From positions 26,975 to 90,974 of the forward strand of contig JAAFGX010000023.1 of assembly GCA_010365115.1 (NCBI GenBank): 64,000 nt of DNA, read 5' to 3'. Shown in pieces: positions 32,781-42,113 of this stretch (positions are counted from its first letter, which is position 1; the number at the start of each line of letters is the position of its first letter). A program made the translations under genes and the position numbers. This stretch comes from Paludibacter sp. Its GTDB lineage: Bacteria > Bacteroidota > Bacteroidia > Bacteroidales > Paludibacteraceae. The notes beneath the pieces are model-generated. The model was not told where the DNA came from and did no database searches. It was given only the letters and a program-made list of their open reading frames with translations.

Positions 32781-33863
32781 TTATTCCAAATACAAATAAT
32801 CGCAATGTACCAACGGTTTTTGATTTTTTTTGCCCAACATTTCGCGGGCTTTTTCGCTGTCGTATTGAACTTTGCCAATACCCAGCGAATGTTTGTTATG
32901 GTCAAAAATACGAACTATATCATCTTTCTCGAAATCTCCTACAATTCTGATGGCACCAATTGGAAGTAGACTTACAGCCTTTTCTCCGGTTAGTGCTTTC
33001 GCGGCATTTTCGTTCACGTGAATTTCGCCTTTGGCAAAACCTTCGCTGTGCGCAATCCATTTTTTTACACTCGACACATCGCCTGTTGCAGCCACAAATT
33101 GAGTGCAAACCACCTCCGATTTTTTATCAATCAATTGCAACAAAATGCTATCCCTTTTGCCATTGGCAATGAATACTTCAATTCCCTGATCGGCAATTTT
33201 TCGGGCAATGGTCGTTTTGGTCATCATGCCACCACGTCCGAAAGTAGATTTGGTGCTTTGAATAAATTCGGTCACATCCTGTCCCTTTTCAATTTGTGGA
33301 ATCACCTTCGAATCGGGATCAGAAGGATTCCCGTTATAAATTCCATCGATATTGCTCAGAATAATTAATGCCTGCATATCCATCATCGAGGCAATCATAC
33401 CGGAAAGTTCATCATTGTCGGTAAACATAAGTTCTGTAACCGACACAGCATCGTTTTCATTCACAATCGGAATCACCTTATTGTCGAGCATCACACGCAT
33501 GCAATTTCGCTGATTCAGATAATGACGGCGGCTGCTGAAGTTTTCCTTTGTTGTGAGCACCTGACCAACAATAATATTATGTTCCCTGAACAGTTCATAA
33601 TAATGATTGATTAGTTTCGCCTGACCCACCGTCGAAAAAAGTTGACGTTGATCTACTACATCCATTTTTTTATGAAGACCCAATAAACTTCTACCGGAAG
33701 CTACCGCACCGGATGAGATCATCACTATCTCCACTCCTTTTTTGTAAAGTTGTGCAATCTGATCTACCAATGCCGACATTCGCGTTATGTCCAATGTTCC
33801 ATCAGCACGTGTCAACACATTACTACCAATTTTTACGGCTATTTTTTTAAATCGTAATGACAT
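32781..33863 (-). CDS. proB: Glutamate 5-kinase with PUA domain
   Basis: 360 residues. The amino-acid-kinase domain (about 1-255) has KIGSNVLTRADGTLD, MISSGAVASGRSLLG, VPIVNENDAVS and STFGRGGMMTKTTIARKIADQGIEVFIANG. A C-terminal PUA domain (about 275-355, GEIHVNENAAKALTGEKAVSLLPIGA) follows, giving the full-length form. It makes gamma-glutamyl phosphate and is normally feedback-inhibited by proline. proA lies downstream. Confidence 0.95.
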   Translation of the reverse strand: MSLRFKKIAVKIGSNVLTRADGTLDITRMSALVDQIAQLYKKGVEIVMISSGAVASGRSLLGLHKKMDVVDQRQLFSTVGQAKLINHYYELFREHNIIVGQVLTTKENFSSRRHYLNQRNCMRVMLDNKVIPIVNENDAVSVTELMFTDNDELSGMIASMMDMQALIILSNIDGIYNGNPSDPDSKVIPQIEKGQDVTEFIQSTKSTFGRGGMMTKTTIARKIADQGIEVFIANGKRDSILLQLIDKKSEVVCTQFVAATGDVSSVKKWIAHSEGFAKGEIHVNENAAKALTGEKAVSLLPIGAIRIVGDFEKDDIVRIFDHNKHSLGIGKVQYDSEKAREMLGKKNQKPLVHCDYLYLE

Positions 33864-33873
33864 ATTTTTCTTT

Positions 33874-33914
33874 ACTATAAACTATGAACTACAAACTACC
33901 GACTACAAACTATT
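33874..33914. repeat. ACTACAAACTA-type repeat
   Basis: ACTATAAACTATGAACTACA and ACTACCGACTACAAACTA, the complement of the TAGTTTGTAGT motifs seen at 29307 and 62053. It covers the gap between proB and the cyclase gene and overlaps the latter's last codons. Confidence 0.6.
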
Positions 33915-34887
33915 TTTCATTATAAACCACATGCATCAGCGTTGTTCCTACAGCATTGAGCGTGTTTTTATCTATATTATCCATTGTGTCGTTTATAGTA
34001 TGCCAATACGCCCCAAAACCACTCACAGAATTTGGATCGTATTGTATGATATCAATACTAGGAATTCCCAATATCTTATTCACATAAATATGATCATCGG
34101 TTATTGCACCGCCTTTCTGATTGATGAAATAATTACCAAATCCCAAACTTTGAGCTTGCGTCCAAACTTTTGAAACTACATTTTGCGCATAATAATCAGA
34201 CGCTTGTTCCCTGTAAAAAGTGGCTTGAGGCGCACCCACCATGTCGAGCAAAATTCCGTAACGAGCGGTGTATCCAGGAATATGAGGATTTTTAGCCCAA
34301 TACTGAGTTCCCAAACACCAGGAATCTTCTGTGTTTTCACCTTTAAAACTTTCGGGAGCTCCATAGTCTTCCGCATCGAAAAAAATAATGTCAACACCAA
34401 CAGTTGGTTTGTTTTGTCCAAACTGCCTTGCCATTTCCAGCAACACTCCTACTCCACTTGCACCATCGTTGGCGGCCATTACCGGTTTTTTTCTGTTCTC
34501 AGGAATTGGGTCATGATCGGCCCATGGACGTGAATCCCAATGAGCAAAAAGAAGAATGCGGGTTTCGGCCTCCGGATTGTAAGATCCAATAATATTTACA
34601 GATTTCAGTACAGTTCCATCAAACGCTATCAAGTCTGCCTTTTGTTCAATGACTTGCGCACCGAAGCGTTTTAGTTCCGTTGACAGATAGTTTGAACAAG
34701 CAACATGAGCTGATGTATTTGGAACGCGTGGTCCGAAATCGACTTGTTTTTTCACAAAAGCATAAGCAGAATCGGGAGAAAAGCTGGGCACATTTATCGT
34801 TTTTTCTTCACTCGGTGTTTTTTTTGCTGCCTGATTGCAAGCCGTAAAAGGAAGAATTGTAAGCAGAAAGAGCAATATTTTTCTCAT
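33910..34887 (-). CDS. Glutaminyl-peptide cyclotransferase (M28 type, lipoprotein)
   Basis: 325 residues. The lipobox LPFTAC places the acylated Cys at residue 17. The M28 zinc-peptidase fold shows ligands in FAHWDSRPWADHDP, MAANDGASGVG, FFDAEDYGAP, ITDDHIYVN and AYWHTINDTMDNI. The HWDSRPWADHD form marks the bacterial type II glutaminyl cyclases rather than aminopeptidases. It converts N-terminal Gln to pyroglutamate on exported proteins at the periplasmic face, and it is essential in Porphyromonas as far as I recall. Seven signal peptides in this window leave Gln at +1, exactly its substrate. Confidence 0.88.
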   Translation of the reverse strand: MRKILLFLLTILPFTACNQAAKKTPSEEKTINVPSFSPDSAYAFVKKQVDFGPRVPNTSAHVACSNYLSTELKRFGAQVIEQKADLIAFDGTVLKSVNIIGSYNPEAETRILLFAHWDSRPWADHDPIPENRKKPVMAANDGASGVGVLLEMARQFGQNKPTVGVDIIFFDAEDYGAPESFKGENTEDSWCLGTQYWAKNPHIPGYTARYGILLDMVGAPQATFYREQASDYYAQNVVSKVWTQAQSLGFGNYFINQKGGAITDDHIYVNKILGIPSIDIIQYDPNSVSGFGAYWHTINDTMDNIDKNTLNAVGTTLMHVVYNEK

Positions 34888-35873
34888 ATATTACGAAATA
34901 AGCCACAAAGATACAGATTTATAGTGAAAAACCGCATCAGAATGCAAACGTAAGTGACAAAAACGAACCATTGTAAATCCTACTTGTATACAGCTTAACC
35001 TTAATGCTAAGGAGCAAGCTTGTGATTCATCACGGATAGGTTCAATAAATGAGTAAAATAATAGGACTGTTGGGTGTGCAATTATTCCTGTTAGTTGTGA
35101 CCGTTGGTTCACGTCATACAGTGCGGAGTTTTGTACATTTATTAATAAGTTCGAAGGGACTGGGGCGTTGAACTTTTAGCTACTCCGAACTTTGCGGAAA
35201 CGTAAATCGGCGGACAAATAGCTACTCATAACCCTGTCCTTCTGGACGAGTTCATTAAATGAGTAAAGAATGCTAACTGTTGGGTGTGATTTGTAATCAC
35301 ACCCTTCTGTTTTATAAGGATTTGAAATCCGCTACTATTGTTATTTCAATTAATTTTTTATCTTCGTGGAAAATTGTAGTGGATATGTAATTGGATTACA
35401 CCCGAATAATTATCGGGAAAGAATACAAGAACTGGGATTACAGTGGGCAGATTTGTACATTTAAAGAAGAGAGTATATCTCAGTTGGGCGTAGTGTGTTT
35501 GAGTTCTTGGTGTTCGACATGGCGTCTTTTCGCTATGTCGAAGTTAAAAGGAAGTCTTCGACTTCCATATAGAAGTATAGTATTAAGAGCTAGAGCTTTC
35601 CTTTTAACTGCGACGAATTCGGTGGACTTGAAAAATAGAGACACCACCTCGACCGAATTTGAACTAAAAGTGTTTATAATCATATAGTTCAAATATTGAA
35701 CATCTTGATTTGGAATTTAAAAGTATGTATTTTTGAAAACTCTTTAAAGGTTACCAGAATTTACACAAAACTTTCCTTGACATAATTATAAATTTCATGA
35801 AATCACTTCTAGATAAATAATAGGAAAGACAATCGTTTTAAAGTAAGTGTATCTAATTCCGTTATATTGCAAA
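34888..35873. other. Repeat-rich intergenic region, no gene
   Basis: About 1 kb with no convincing gene. Two 39-base direct repeats lie at 35040-35078 and 35250-35288 (ending AACTGTTGGGTGTG). A perfect hairpin GGGTGTGATT/AATCACACCC lies at 35282-35304. The structured repeat described at 35511-35615 also lies here. The open frame at 35391-35687 is rejected because it runs through that repeat. Confidence 0.7.
35511..35615. repeat. Structured dispersed repeat, copy A
   Basis: It begins TGTTCGACATGGCGTCTTTT. Nested inverted repeats are visible: CGACAT/ATGTCG, GAAGTC/GACTTC with a TTC loop, and GTTAAAAGGAA with TTCCTTTTAAC. About 70 bases match the copy at 43611 with only two or three differences. 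Confidence 0.85.
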
Positions 35874-35906
35874 AAAAGGCTGAGAAATACATCTCAGCCT
35901 TTTTTT
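35874..35906 (-). terminator. Terminator after susD
   Basis: AAAAGGCTGAGA pairs with TCTCAGCCTTTT around AATACA. On the minus strand it ends in a T-run just after the SusD stop. Confidence 0.88.
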
Positions 35907-35918
35907 AAAGATTATACA

Positions 35919-37403
35919 TTACAACGGATTTTGTGTAATCACGCCACCGCTATTGTCAATTTCGGCCTGAGGAATAGGCAATAAGTCACTTATTCCAGCT
36001 CTAAAATTACCTTTTGATGCTAATACTGTGGCAGCTTTACCTGTACGTACCAAATCGAAAAAACGATGTCCTTCCATCGCTAGTTCTAACCTGCGTTCAT
36101 TAAAAACATCTTCGAAAAGAGCATTGCCTGTACTAATTTTGGGGAGTAAATTAACTCGTGCTCTTACCAGATTAAGGTATGTGCGCGCTTCATTTTCTCC
36201 ATCAGTAGCAGTTGGAGTTTTAGCACATGCTTCAGCATAATTCAGATATACTTCTGACAAGCGGATTAAACGATTATTCACTGGATTATTTCTGATTTCA
36301 ACAGAGCGCTGTGCTGGTTTTAAATAAAACTTTTGATTCCAGTAACCCGAACGTACATTGGTTACTTTTGCAGCATTGGTAGCTCCTTCCCATAAAATCA
36401 AATCGGCCATTGTCAATAAGGTTGCATCTTTTCTTACAACATCACCTTCCGCATCAAATGCAGCAGCGAGATTTGCAGAAGGTTGGTTAATGCCATAACC
36501 ATAGGTTACACCACCTGGCAACATCATTAGCACATGGAAATTTCCATTGTTAGTTGTTGCACCACTCTGCGATGAAGAATTGTAATGGTCAATTTCCAAA
36601 ATTGATTCCGAACCGTGTTCACCAGCTAATGTGAATATATCAGCATAATTGGGTACTAAAGCATAGCTTTCCTTAAAAACTTCTTTCGAAGCTGCTTTAC
36701 ACAATTCATACTTTTTTTCAAACAAATAAACTCTCGACAACATGGCATTGGCAGCACCCTTAGTAATTCTTCCTGCTTCTTTTACTAAATTTTGATTTTC
36801 TTTTTTTGGTAAATACGATGCAGCATCAATCAAATCTTTCTCAATTTGAGCATATACATCGGCTACTGGAGTACGAGTTAATGTTTTATCGGCAATAGTA
36901 GGTGTTGAAGTCATTAATGGAACAGCTCCATAAGCAATCACCAATTCATGATAATAATAAGCCCGTAAAAACAACGCTTCGCCCAATAATTTATTTTTAC
37001 TAATCGTTTTAAAAATCGCTTCGTCCATTTTTTTAATGCCTTCAATGGCCTGATTTGCCTTATTGACACCTCTAAAAAGCATCTGATAACGTTGTAAAAC
37101 GCGCCCATTATCTACAGGATAGTTAAATGATTCCATGGTAGCATAAGCCTGCGCATCCGCAGCACTTCCGCTATAGGTTGCATCGTCAGAAAGCACATCG
37201 CCAAAAGCCCAGATGGTCCAGGTATAACGATAATCTTTCAAATCGCTATAGGCAGCAATTACTGATTGATCTGCATCGATTTCTGTGAGAAAAAATTTCT
37301 CAGTAGAAAGCGCGCCTAATTTGGTTTTATCTAGAAAACTATCACTGCAACTATTTAGTACAATACTAAAAAGAATTATTCCTATTATTTTTATTGATTT
37401 CAT
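35919..37403 (-). CDS. susD-like: SusD/RagB family outer-membrane lipoprotein
   Basis: 494 residues. The lipobox SIVLNSC puts the acylated Cys at residue 19. The helical TPR-like SusD scaffold shows LFLRAYYYHELVIAYGAVPLMTSTP and the C-terminal RLSEVYLNYAEACAKTP, FNERRLELAMEGHRFFDLVRTG and final GGVITQNPL. SusD-like proteins cap the paired SusC pore and bind the ligand at the cell surface. It lies 12 bases after susC. The genes upstream (epimerase and NlpC/P60 peptidase) suggest the ligand is a peptidoglycan peptide rather than a glycan. Confidence 0.93.
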   Translation of the reverse strand: MKSIKIIGIILFSIVLNSCSDSFLDKTKLGALSTEKFFLTEIDADQSVIAAYSDLKDYRYTWTIWAFGDVLSDDATYSGSAADAQAYATMESFNYPVDNGRVLQRYQMLFRGVNKANQAIEGIKKMDEAIFKTISKNKLLGEALFLRAYYYHELVIAYGAVPLMTSTPTIADKTLTRTPVADVYAQIEKDLIDAASYLPKKENQNLVKEAGRITKGAANAMLSRVYLFEKKYELCKAASKEVFKESYALVPNYADIFTLAGEHGSESILEIDHYNSSSQSGATTNNGNFHVLMMLPGGVTYGYGINQPSANLAAAFDAEGDVVRKDATLLTMADLILWEGATNAAKVTNVRSGYWNQKFYLKPAQRSVEIRNNPVNNRLIRLSEVYLNYAEACAKTPTATDGENEARTYLNLVRARVNLLPKISTGNALFEDVFNERRLELAMEGHRFFDLVRTGKAATVLASKGNFRAGISDLLPIPQAEIDNSGGVITQNPL

Positions 37404-37415
37404 ATTTTAATTGCT

Positions 37416-40400
37416 TTAGAATGTTATATTAAAACCGGCTGTTAAGACTTTGGCCTGAGGATAAGTTCCTATATCAACACCTCTACTTGTATAATTCGAA
37501 GAAGTGATTTGTCCGATTTCAGGATCAGCACCACTGTATTTTGTAAAAGTCAATAAATTTTGACCACTAACATATACGCGTAGGTTACTTACAAACAATT
37601 TAGACACTAAACTTTTAGGAAAAGAATAACCAAGTTGTAGAGTTTTCAATCTTAAATAAGAACCATCTTCTATATACAAATCAGAAATTCGTTTATTGTC
37701 ATTTTTATCTTTACCGTTCAAACGTGGAATTTTGGTATTCGTATTGGTTGGTGTCCAATAATTCAATACTTCTACCGATTTATTAGTTACATCACCTAAA
37801 TCGTAGGTAAAATAGCGCATAGCGTTAAAAATATCGTTACCTTGGGTACCTTCGAAAACCACAGAACAATCAAATCCTTTGAATTCGAGACCTAAATTAA
37901 AGCCATAATAGAAATCCGGAAGGGGATTACCAATAATAGTTTTATCTAAGTCAGTCAGCTTAGTATCTCCACTAACGTCAACAAAAACGACATCACCTAA
38001 ACCCGCATTAGGCTGACGAGTAATCACATCTGCCAATTGCTCCGGTGTTTGTACCAAACCATCCGTTCTATAACCCCAGAACGATCCAATTGGATTTCCT
38101 ACCGAAGTATAAGTAGCATTTCCGTTTCTTAGAGTTGCTCCTGAAATAAACTTCGAGGTTCCCATGCTCAACATCTCATTTTTGATTGTCGAAATATTAG
38201 CTCCGATAGTATATTTAAAATCATTGCCTATTCGGTCGCGCCATTCAACTTGTGACTCAACACCAGAGTTTCGGACTGAACCAACATTTGTAGTAGGGCC
38301 TTTTTCGAATCCTAAAAAGTAAGGAATTGGTTCAACCATAAGCATGTCTTTGGTCACTTTGTTATAGTATTCTGCCGATACATTTAATCTGCCATTCAAA
38401 AAACCAAGGTCAAGTCCGATGTTAGTCGATTCGGTTGATTCCCATTTTACATCTACATTACCCAAGTCTACAGCCACAGCTCCCTGATACACGACTTCTG
38501 GATTTCCATACAAATAGGCGTATTGAGCACTGGTACTCATTAAATTTTGAAAAGCATAGTTTCCAATATTTTGATTTCCTACCTGACCCCATCCTACTCT
38601 CAATTTTGCTGAATTTAGAAATTCTTGATTCATTTCTTTAAAGAAAGTTTCGTTATTTATTTTCCAAGCTAATCCAAAAGAAGGAAAATTACCATATTGA
38701 TTTTTCTTTCCAAAGCGGGACGATCCATCTCTACGTATTGAAACTGTAGCTAAATAACGATCGTCATAATTATAATTTGCACGTCCGAGCATCGAAAGTA
38801 TCGACGATTCGTATGCGCCACCCGTTGCAGTAGCCGAAGTTGCTAATTGTGCAGCATCTAGATATTGTAATTCAGGTTCATTGTTGGGAGTATTCTGTTT
38901 AGTAGCATAGATATTTTCATATCTTGTTTGTTCTGCTGTGTATCCAATCATTGCACCAACACTATGTTTACTGGCAAATGTATGATTGTAATTCAATGTG
39001 TTTTCAAAAAGAGTATTTTCTTTTTTGGAATAACCTCTCGACACTTTATTTACTGCATTTTTCTGATAAGTATTTACAGTATAAACAGGATCAAAATCAT
39101 AAGAATCGTAACGGTTAAAATCAATCCCTAAAGAGGATTTAAAGTATAAATCTTTGTTAAAGTTTACTATTGCAAACACATTACCAACAAGTTTCATTGT
39201 TTTATCCCTGCTGTTAGTAAATTCAATAGCTGCTAATGGATTCGGGTAGTCGATATATTTAGAAGAACCCCATGTACCATCTGCATTTTTTACAGGTACT
39301 ACAGGTTCCAATTTTATGGCCGAATTGATAATACCAACTGTATTACTACCTTCTAAAACCTTTTTTCTAGCTTCGTTTGAGAAAGCCAGATTGGTACCAA
39401 TAGAAATTACCTTATTCATTTTGCGTTCTAAGTTGATACGGGAACTAATACGTTCGTAGTCAGTGTTTTTAACTGTACCTTCCTGATTAAGATAACCCAA
39501 ACTTAAGTTATAGGTAAAATCTTCTCTTCCGCCCGAAAAACTTAAATCATGATTGCGCATCATAGCTACTCGCGATATCTCTTTCATCCAATTGGTTGAA
39601 ACCGAAGGATCTACTAATGCCAAATTAATCGGAGTGGTGCGAGTTTGATTAATTACTGTTTGAAGATCATACCATTGTTGACCGTTCAGTAAATTCAAAT
39701 TCGTATTTATCTCTTGTGTTCCCCAATAAGAGCTGAAAGAAATTATATCTTTCCCTATTTTTCCATGTTTAGTAGTAATCATAATTACTCCGTTTGCACC
39801 TCTTGATCCATAAATGGCGGTAGCTGAAGCATCTTTCATTACTTCTATTGACTCAATTTCGTTTGAACTTAAAAAACTGATATCATCCACTGGCATTCCA
39901 TCCACTACATATAATGGATCCGAATCATTCACAGTACCAATACCACGAATTCTTACAGTTATAGATCCACCTGGCGAACCTGAGTTGGCAGTCACTTGTA
40001 CTCCTGGTACAATACCTTGCAAAGCCTGCGCAGCATTCGAAACTGGTTGGCGTGAAATTGCATCGGCTTTTACAGACGAAACTGCTCCAGTTAGATCAGA
40101 CTTTCTTACAGAGCCATAGCCCACTACAACCAATTCATCTATTTGTAGGCTAGATTCTTCTAATTGTAAATTGATAATTCTAGAAGTACCTAATTTTACA
40201 ATTTGGTCATTATAACCAATGTATGTAAATTTCAGGCTAACTGCTTTTGACGGCGCATCGAGCATCCATTTTCCGTTCTCATTTGTTATGGTACCTGTTT
40301 TCGAATCAGGATCTATAACATTAACACCAATAAGTGCCTGACCGTTTTGGTCCGTGACAGTTCCAGAAAGCCCAATGGAGCTGGTTTGCGCCATTGTGAG

Positions 40401-40475
40401 TGTTGAAATAATGCAAAAAGCACTAAATAACATCGTTTTTTTTAATGAATGTGAAATTGATTTTCTTTTAATCAT
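37416..40475 (-). CDS. susC-like: SusC/RagA family TonB-linked outer-membrane transporter
   Basis: 1019 residues. A signal peptide ends in TLTMA with Gln at +1. A carboxypeptidase-regulatory-like domain follows (about 33-115), then a plug domain with the SusC hallmarks (LYVVDGMPVDDISFLSSNEI and VMKDASATAIYGSRGANGVI), a large barrel and a terminal FNITF. It imports ligand captured by SusD. A promoter overlapping a 14-bp palindrome lies about 310 bases upstream, so the leader is long. Confidence 0.95.
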   Translation of the reverse strand: MIKRKSISHSLKKTMLFSAFCIISTLTMAQTSSIGLSGTVTDQNGQALIGVNVIDPDSKTGTITNENGKWMLDAPSKAVSLKFTYIGYNDQIVKLGTSRIINLQLEESSLQIDELVVVGYGSVRKSDLTGAVSSVKADAISRQPVSNAAQALQGIVPGVQVTANSGSPGGSITVRIRGIGTVNDSDPLYVVDGMPVDDISFLSSNEIESIEVMKDASATAIYGSRGANGVIMITTKHGKIGKDIISFSSYWGTQEINTNLNLLNGQQWYDLQTVINQTRTTPINLALVDPSVSTNWMKEISRVAMMRNHDLSFSGGREDFTYNLSLGYLNQEGTVKNTDYERISSRINLERKMNKVISIGTNLAFSNEARKKVLEGSNTVGIINSAIKLEPVVPVKNADGTWGSSKYIDYPNPLAAIEFTNSRDKTMKLVGNVFAIVNFNKDLYFKSSLGIDFNRYDSYDFDPVYTVNTYQKNAVNKVSRGYSKKENTLFENTLNYNHTFASKHSVGAMIGYTAEQTRYENIYATKQNTPNNEPELQYLDAAQLATSATATGGAYESSILSMLGRANYNYDDRYLATVSIRRDGSSRFGKKNQYGNFPSFGLAWKINNETFFKEMNQEFLNSAKLRVGWGQVGNQNIGNYAFQNLMSTSAQYAYLYGNPEVVYQGAVAVDLGNVDVKWESTESTNIGLDLGFLNGRLNVSAEYYNKVTKDMLMVEPIPYFLGFEKGPTTNVGSVRNSGVESQVEWRDRIGNDFKYTIGANISTIKNEMLSMGTSKFISGATLRNGNATYTSVGNPIGSFWGYRTDGLVQTPEQLADVITRQPNAGLGDVVFVDVSGDTKLTDLDKTIIGNPLPDFYYGFNLGLEFKGFDCSVVFEGTQGNDIFNAMRYFTYDLGDVTNKSVEVLNYWTPTNTNTKIPRLNGKDKNDNKRISDLYIEDGSYLRLKTLQLGYSFPKSLVSKLFVSNLRVYVSGQNLLTFTKYSGADPEIGQITSSNYTSRGVDIGTYPQAKVLTAGFNITF

Positions 40476-40780
40476 AATTTTTTAGATTTAATAATGACAA
40501 TAATAGATAGTTTTGAGGTAGATTACTACAAGATTTTAAAAGGTGTTTTATTCATAGGCTTATTCTTAAACTTTAATTAACAAATATATAACTCTCAATC
40601 TCTTTTTTTAAAATAAAATGTAGTTTTGATGTTGTGTTTACTAATATGAGCTGCATTAAACCCTTTTCACTGCAATAGTATTATACAAAAATTAAAATAA
40701 AACAGTGTAACACACCTCTACTTATTTCAAATTGTAATAATTTATTTATATAACTAAATTAATAGAAAATTGTTTATCAA

Positions 40781-40794
40781 TGCAAACGTTTGCA
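40781..40794. promoter_or_regulatory. LacI-type palindromic operator upstream of susC
   Basis: TGCAAACGTTTGCA, a perfect 14-base palindrome with the central CG typical of LacI/GalR-family sites. It overlaps the end of the susC -7 box, so bound protein would block transcription. The same 14 bases occur at 43485-43498. Confidence 0.75.
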
Positions 40795-40822
40795 AAGATA
40801 AAAATAATTATAACTTTTTCAA
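40793..40822 (-). promoter_or_regulatory. susC promoter
   Basis: On the minus strand, TTGA (40822-40819), 18 bases, TATCTTTG (40800-40793). The start of transcription falls near 40786, inside the palindromic operator. Confidence 0.65.
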
Positions 40823-40945
40823 GTTATTTCTCTTAATAATGTAAAATAAACTCATATTTATTCAATTTTTATTTCTAGAATGCTTTTAATCAACTGCAGT
40901 TCTGATAGTTAACAAACTTTGATATTTAAAAGATATTTAGAAAAT

Positions 40946-42100
40946 TCAGCTTTGTTGTTTTTGTGGTTTAACTCCAATTCCGGGTAGCGTAGGAAGGGTA
41001 ACTTTACCTTCTATTATTTTTAGTCCGTTATATCTGTCATTTTTAATCAGCAAATTACCATCTAAATCGGCCCAATCTGCCATTGGGGAAAGCTGAGCTG
41101 CCGCGGTTACAGCACACGATGTTTCAGTCATACAACCAATCATTACTTTCATTTCCAAAGCTTTGGCAACATTCATCATGTTGTAAGCTTCACGCAAACC
41201 GCCACATTTCATTAGTTTAATATTGATTCCAGAAAACACCTGATACAAATTTTTAATGTCGGTAATCCGTTGAACCGACTCATCTGCAATTGTAGGCAAA
41301 GGACTGTGTTGTGTCAACCAGGCCATATCATCCAATTTTTCTTTTGGCATAGGCTGCTCAACAAATACAACATTTTTTTCGTGTAGCCAATTAATCATAT
41401 CCAAAGCCTGGTATTTATCGCTCCAGCCCTGATTTACATCAACACAAAGTGGAACATCGGATACAGAACGAATTGCATTTATCATCTCTTTATCACTATT
41501 TTTACCCAACTTAACTTTTAGAATTTTGAACTCATTCTGTGTTTCTTTTACTTTTTCGATCACTACCTCGGGAGTGTCTATGCCGATTGTAAAAGATGTA
41601 TTTGGGGTTTTTTGCGGATTCAAACCCCACAATTTATAAAGAGGTTGTTGAAGTATTTTCCCAAGCAAGTCGTGCAAAGCAATGTCAACAGAAGCTTTTG
41701 CGGCGGTGTTGTTTTTATCTATTTTTTCGATATATAACATAATTTCGTCCAACTCAAAAGGGTTGGCAAACTTCGATAAATCTACTTTCTGTAAAAACTT
41801 TACAACCGACTCTTGAGTTTCACCTAAATATGGAGGCATTGATGCTTCTCCGTATCCAACCAAGCCCTGATATTCTATTTGAGTTAGTACCACGGGAGTA
41901 GTAGTTCTGGAATTCGAAGCTACGGTAAAAACATGTTTCAACAGTAAGTTGTATGGGGAAAATGATAATTTCATAACAGATTTTTCTGAATTTAGTGTTT
42001 TGATCCAATTGTTTGTCCTTCCGTATAAAGGATAATCAATAAGTGACAAGCCCAAAGTTAGAGCAGAAAGTTTTATAAAATCACGTCGATTCGCTGCCAT
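40946..42100 (-). CDS. Dipeptide epimerase (L-Ala-D/L-Glu type, enolase superfamily), exported
   Basis: 384 residues. The N-terminus NRRDFIKLSALTLGLSL looks like a Tat signal. The enolase barrel has the KxK motif (LKVKLGK), Asp in VDVNQGW, Glu in FVEQPMP, Asp in IADESVQ and Lys in IKLMKCGG, giving full metal and acid-base sets. These enzymes interconvert L-Ala-D-Glu and L-Ala-L-Glu released from murein tripeptides so the dipeptide can be used. The Tat-type signal implies a periplasmic site, unusual for this family but seen in Bacteroidetes. It starts 14 bases upstream of the NlpC/P60 stop and is probably co-transcribed. Confidence 0.88.
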   Translation of the reverse strand: MAANRRDFIKLSALTLGLSLIDYPLYGRTNNWIKTLNSEKSVMKLSFSPYNLLLKHVFTVASNSRTTTPVVLTQIEYQGLVGYGEASMPPYLGETQESVVKFLQKVDLSKFANPFELDEIMLYIEKIDKNNTAAKASVDIALHDLLGKILQQPLYKLWGLNPQKTPNTSFTIGIDTPEVVIEKVKETQNEFKILKVKLGKNSDKEMINAIRSVSDVPLCVDVNQGWSDKYQALDMINWLHEKNVVFVEQPMPKEKLDDMAWLTQHSPLPTIADESVQRITDIKNLYQVFSGINIKLMKCGGLREAYNMMNVAKALEMKVMIGCMTETSCAVTAAAQLSPMADWADLDGNLLIKNDRYNGLKIIEGKVTLPTLPGIGVKPQKQQS

Positions 42101-42113
42101 ATTATTTTTTTAT

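Larger units (their letters stand above)
40476..40945 (-). other. Intergenic region with susC leader and operator
   Basis: 470 bases. It holds the susC promoter and palindrome at 40781-40822 and about 310 bases of untranslated leader. I see no gene and no known riboswitch in the leader. Confidence 0.6.

Noticed and set aside
33018..33368. 116-residue frame antisense to proB
   Set aside because: It is a shadow of the PUA and kinase coding sequence, with no independent evidence.
35391..35687. 98-residue open frame on the plus strand
   Set aside because: It runs through the structured repeat copy A, has no domain and lacks a promoter or partner; the frame is open by chance in repeat DNA.
34888..35918. 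tRNA or rRNA gene in the largest gene-free stretch
   Set aside because: No cloverleaf arms or rRNA-conserved blocks were seen there or in any other gap.
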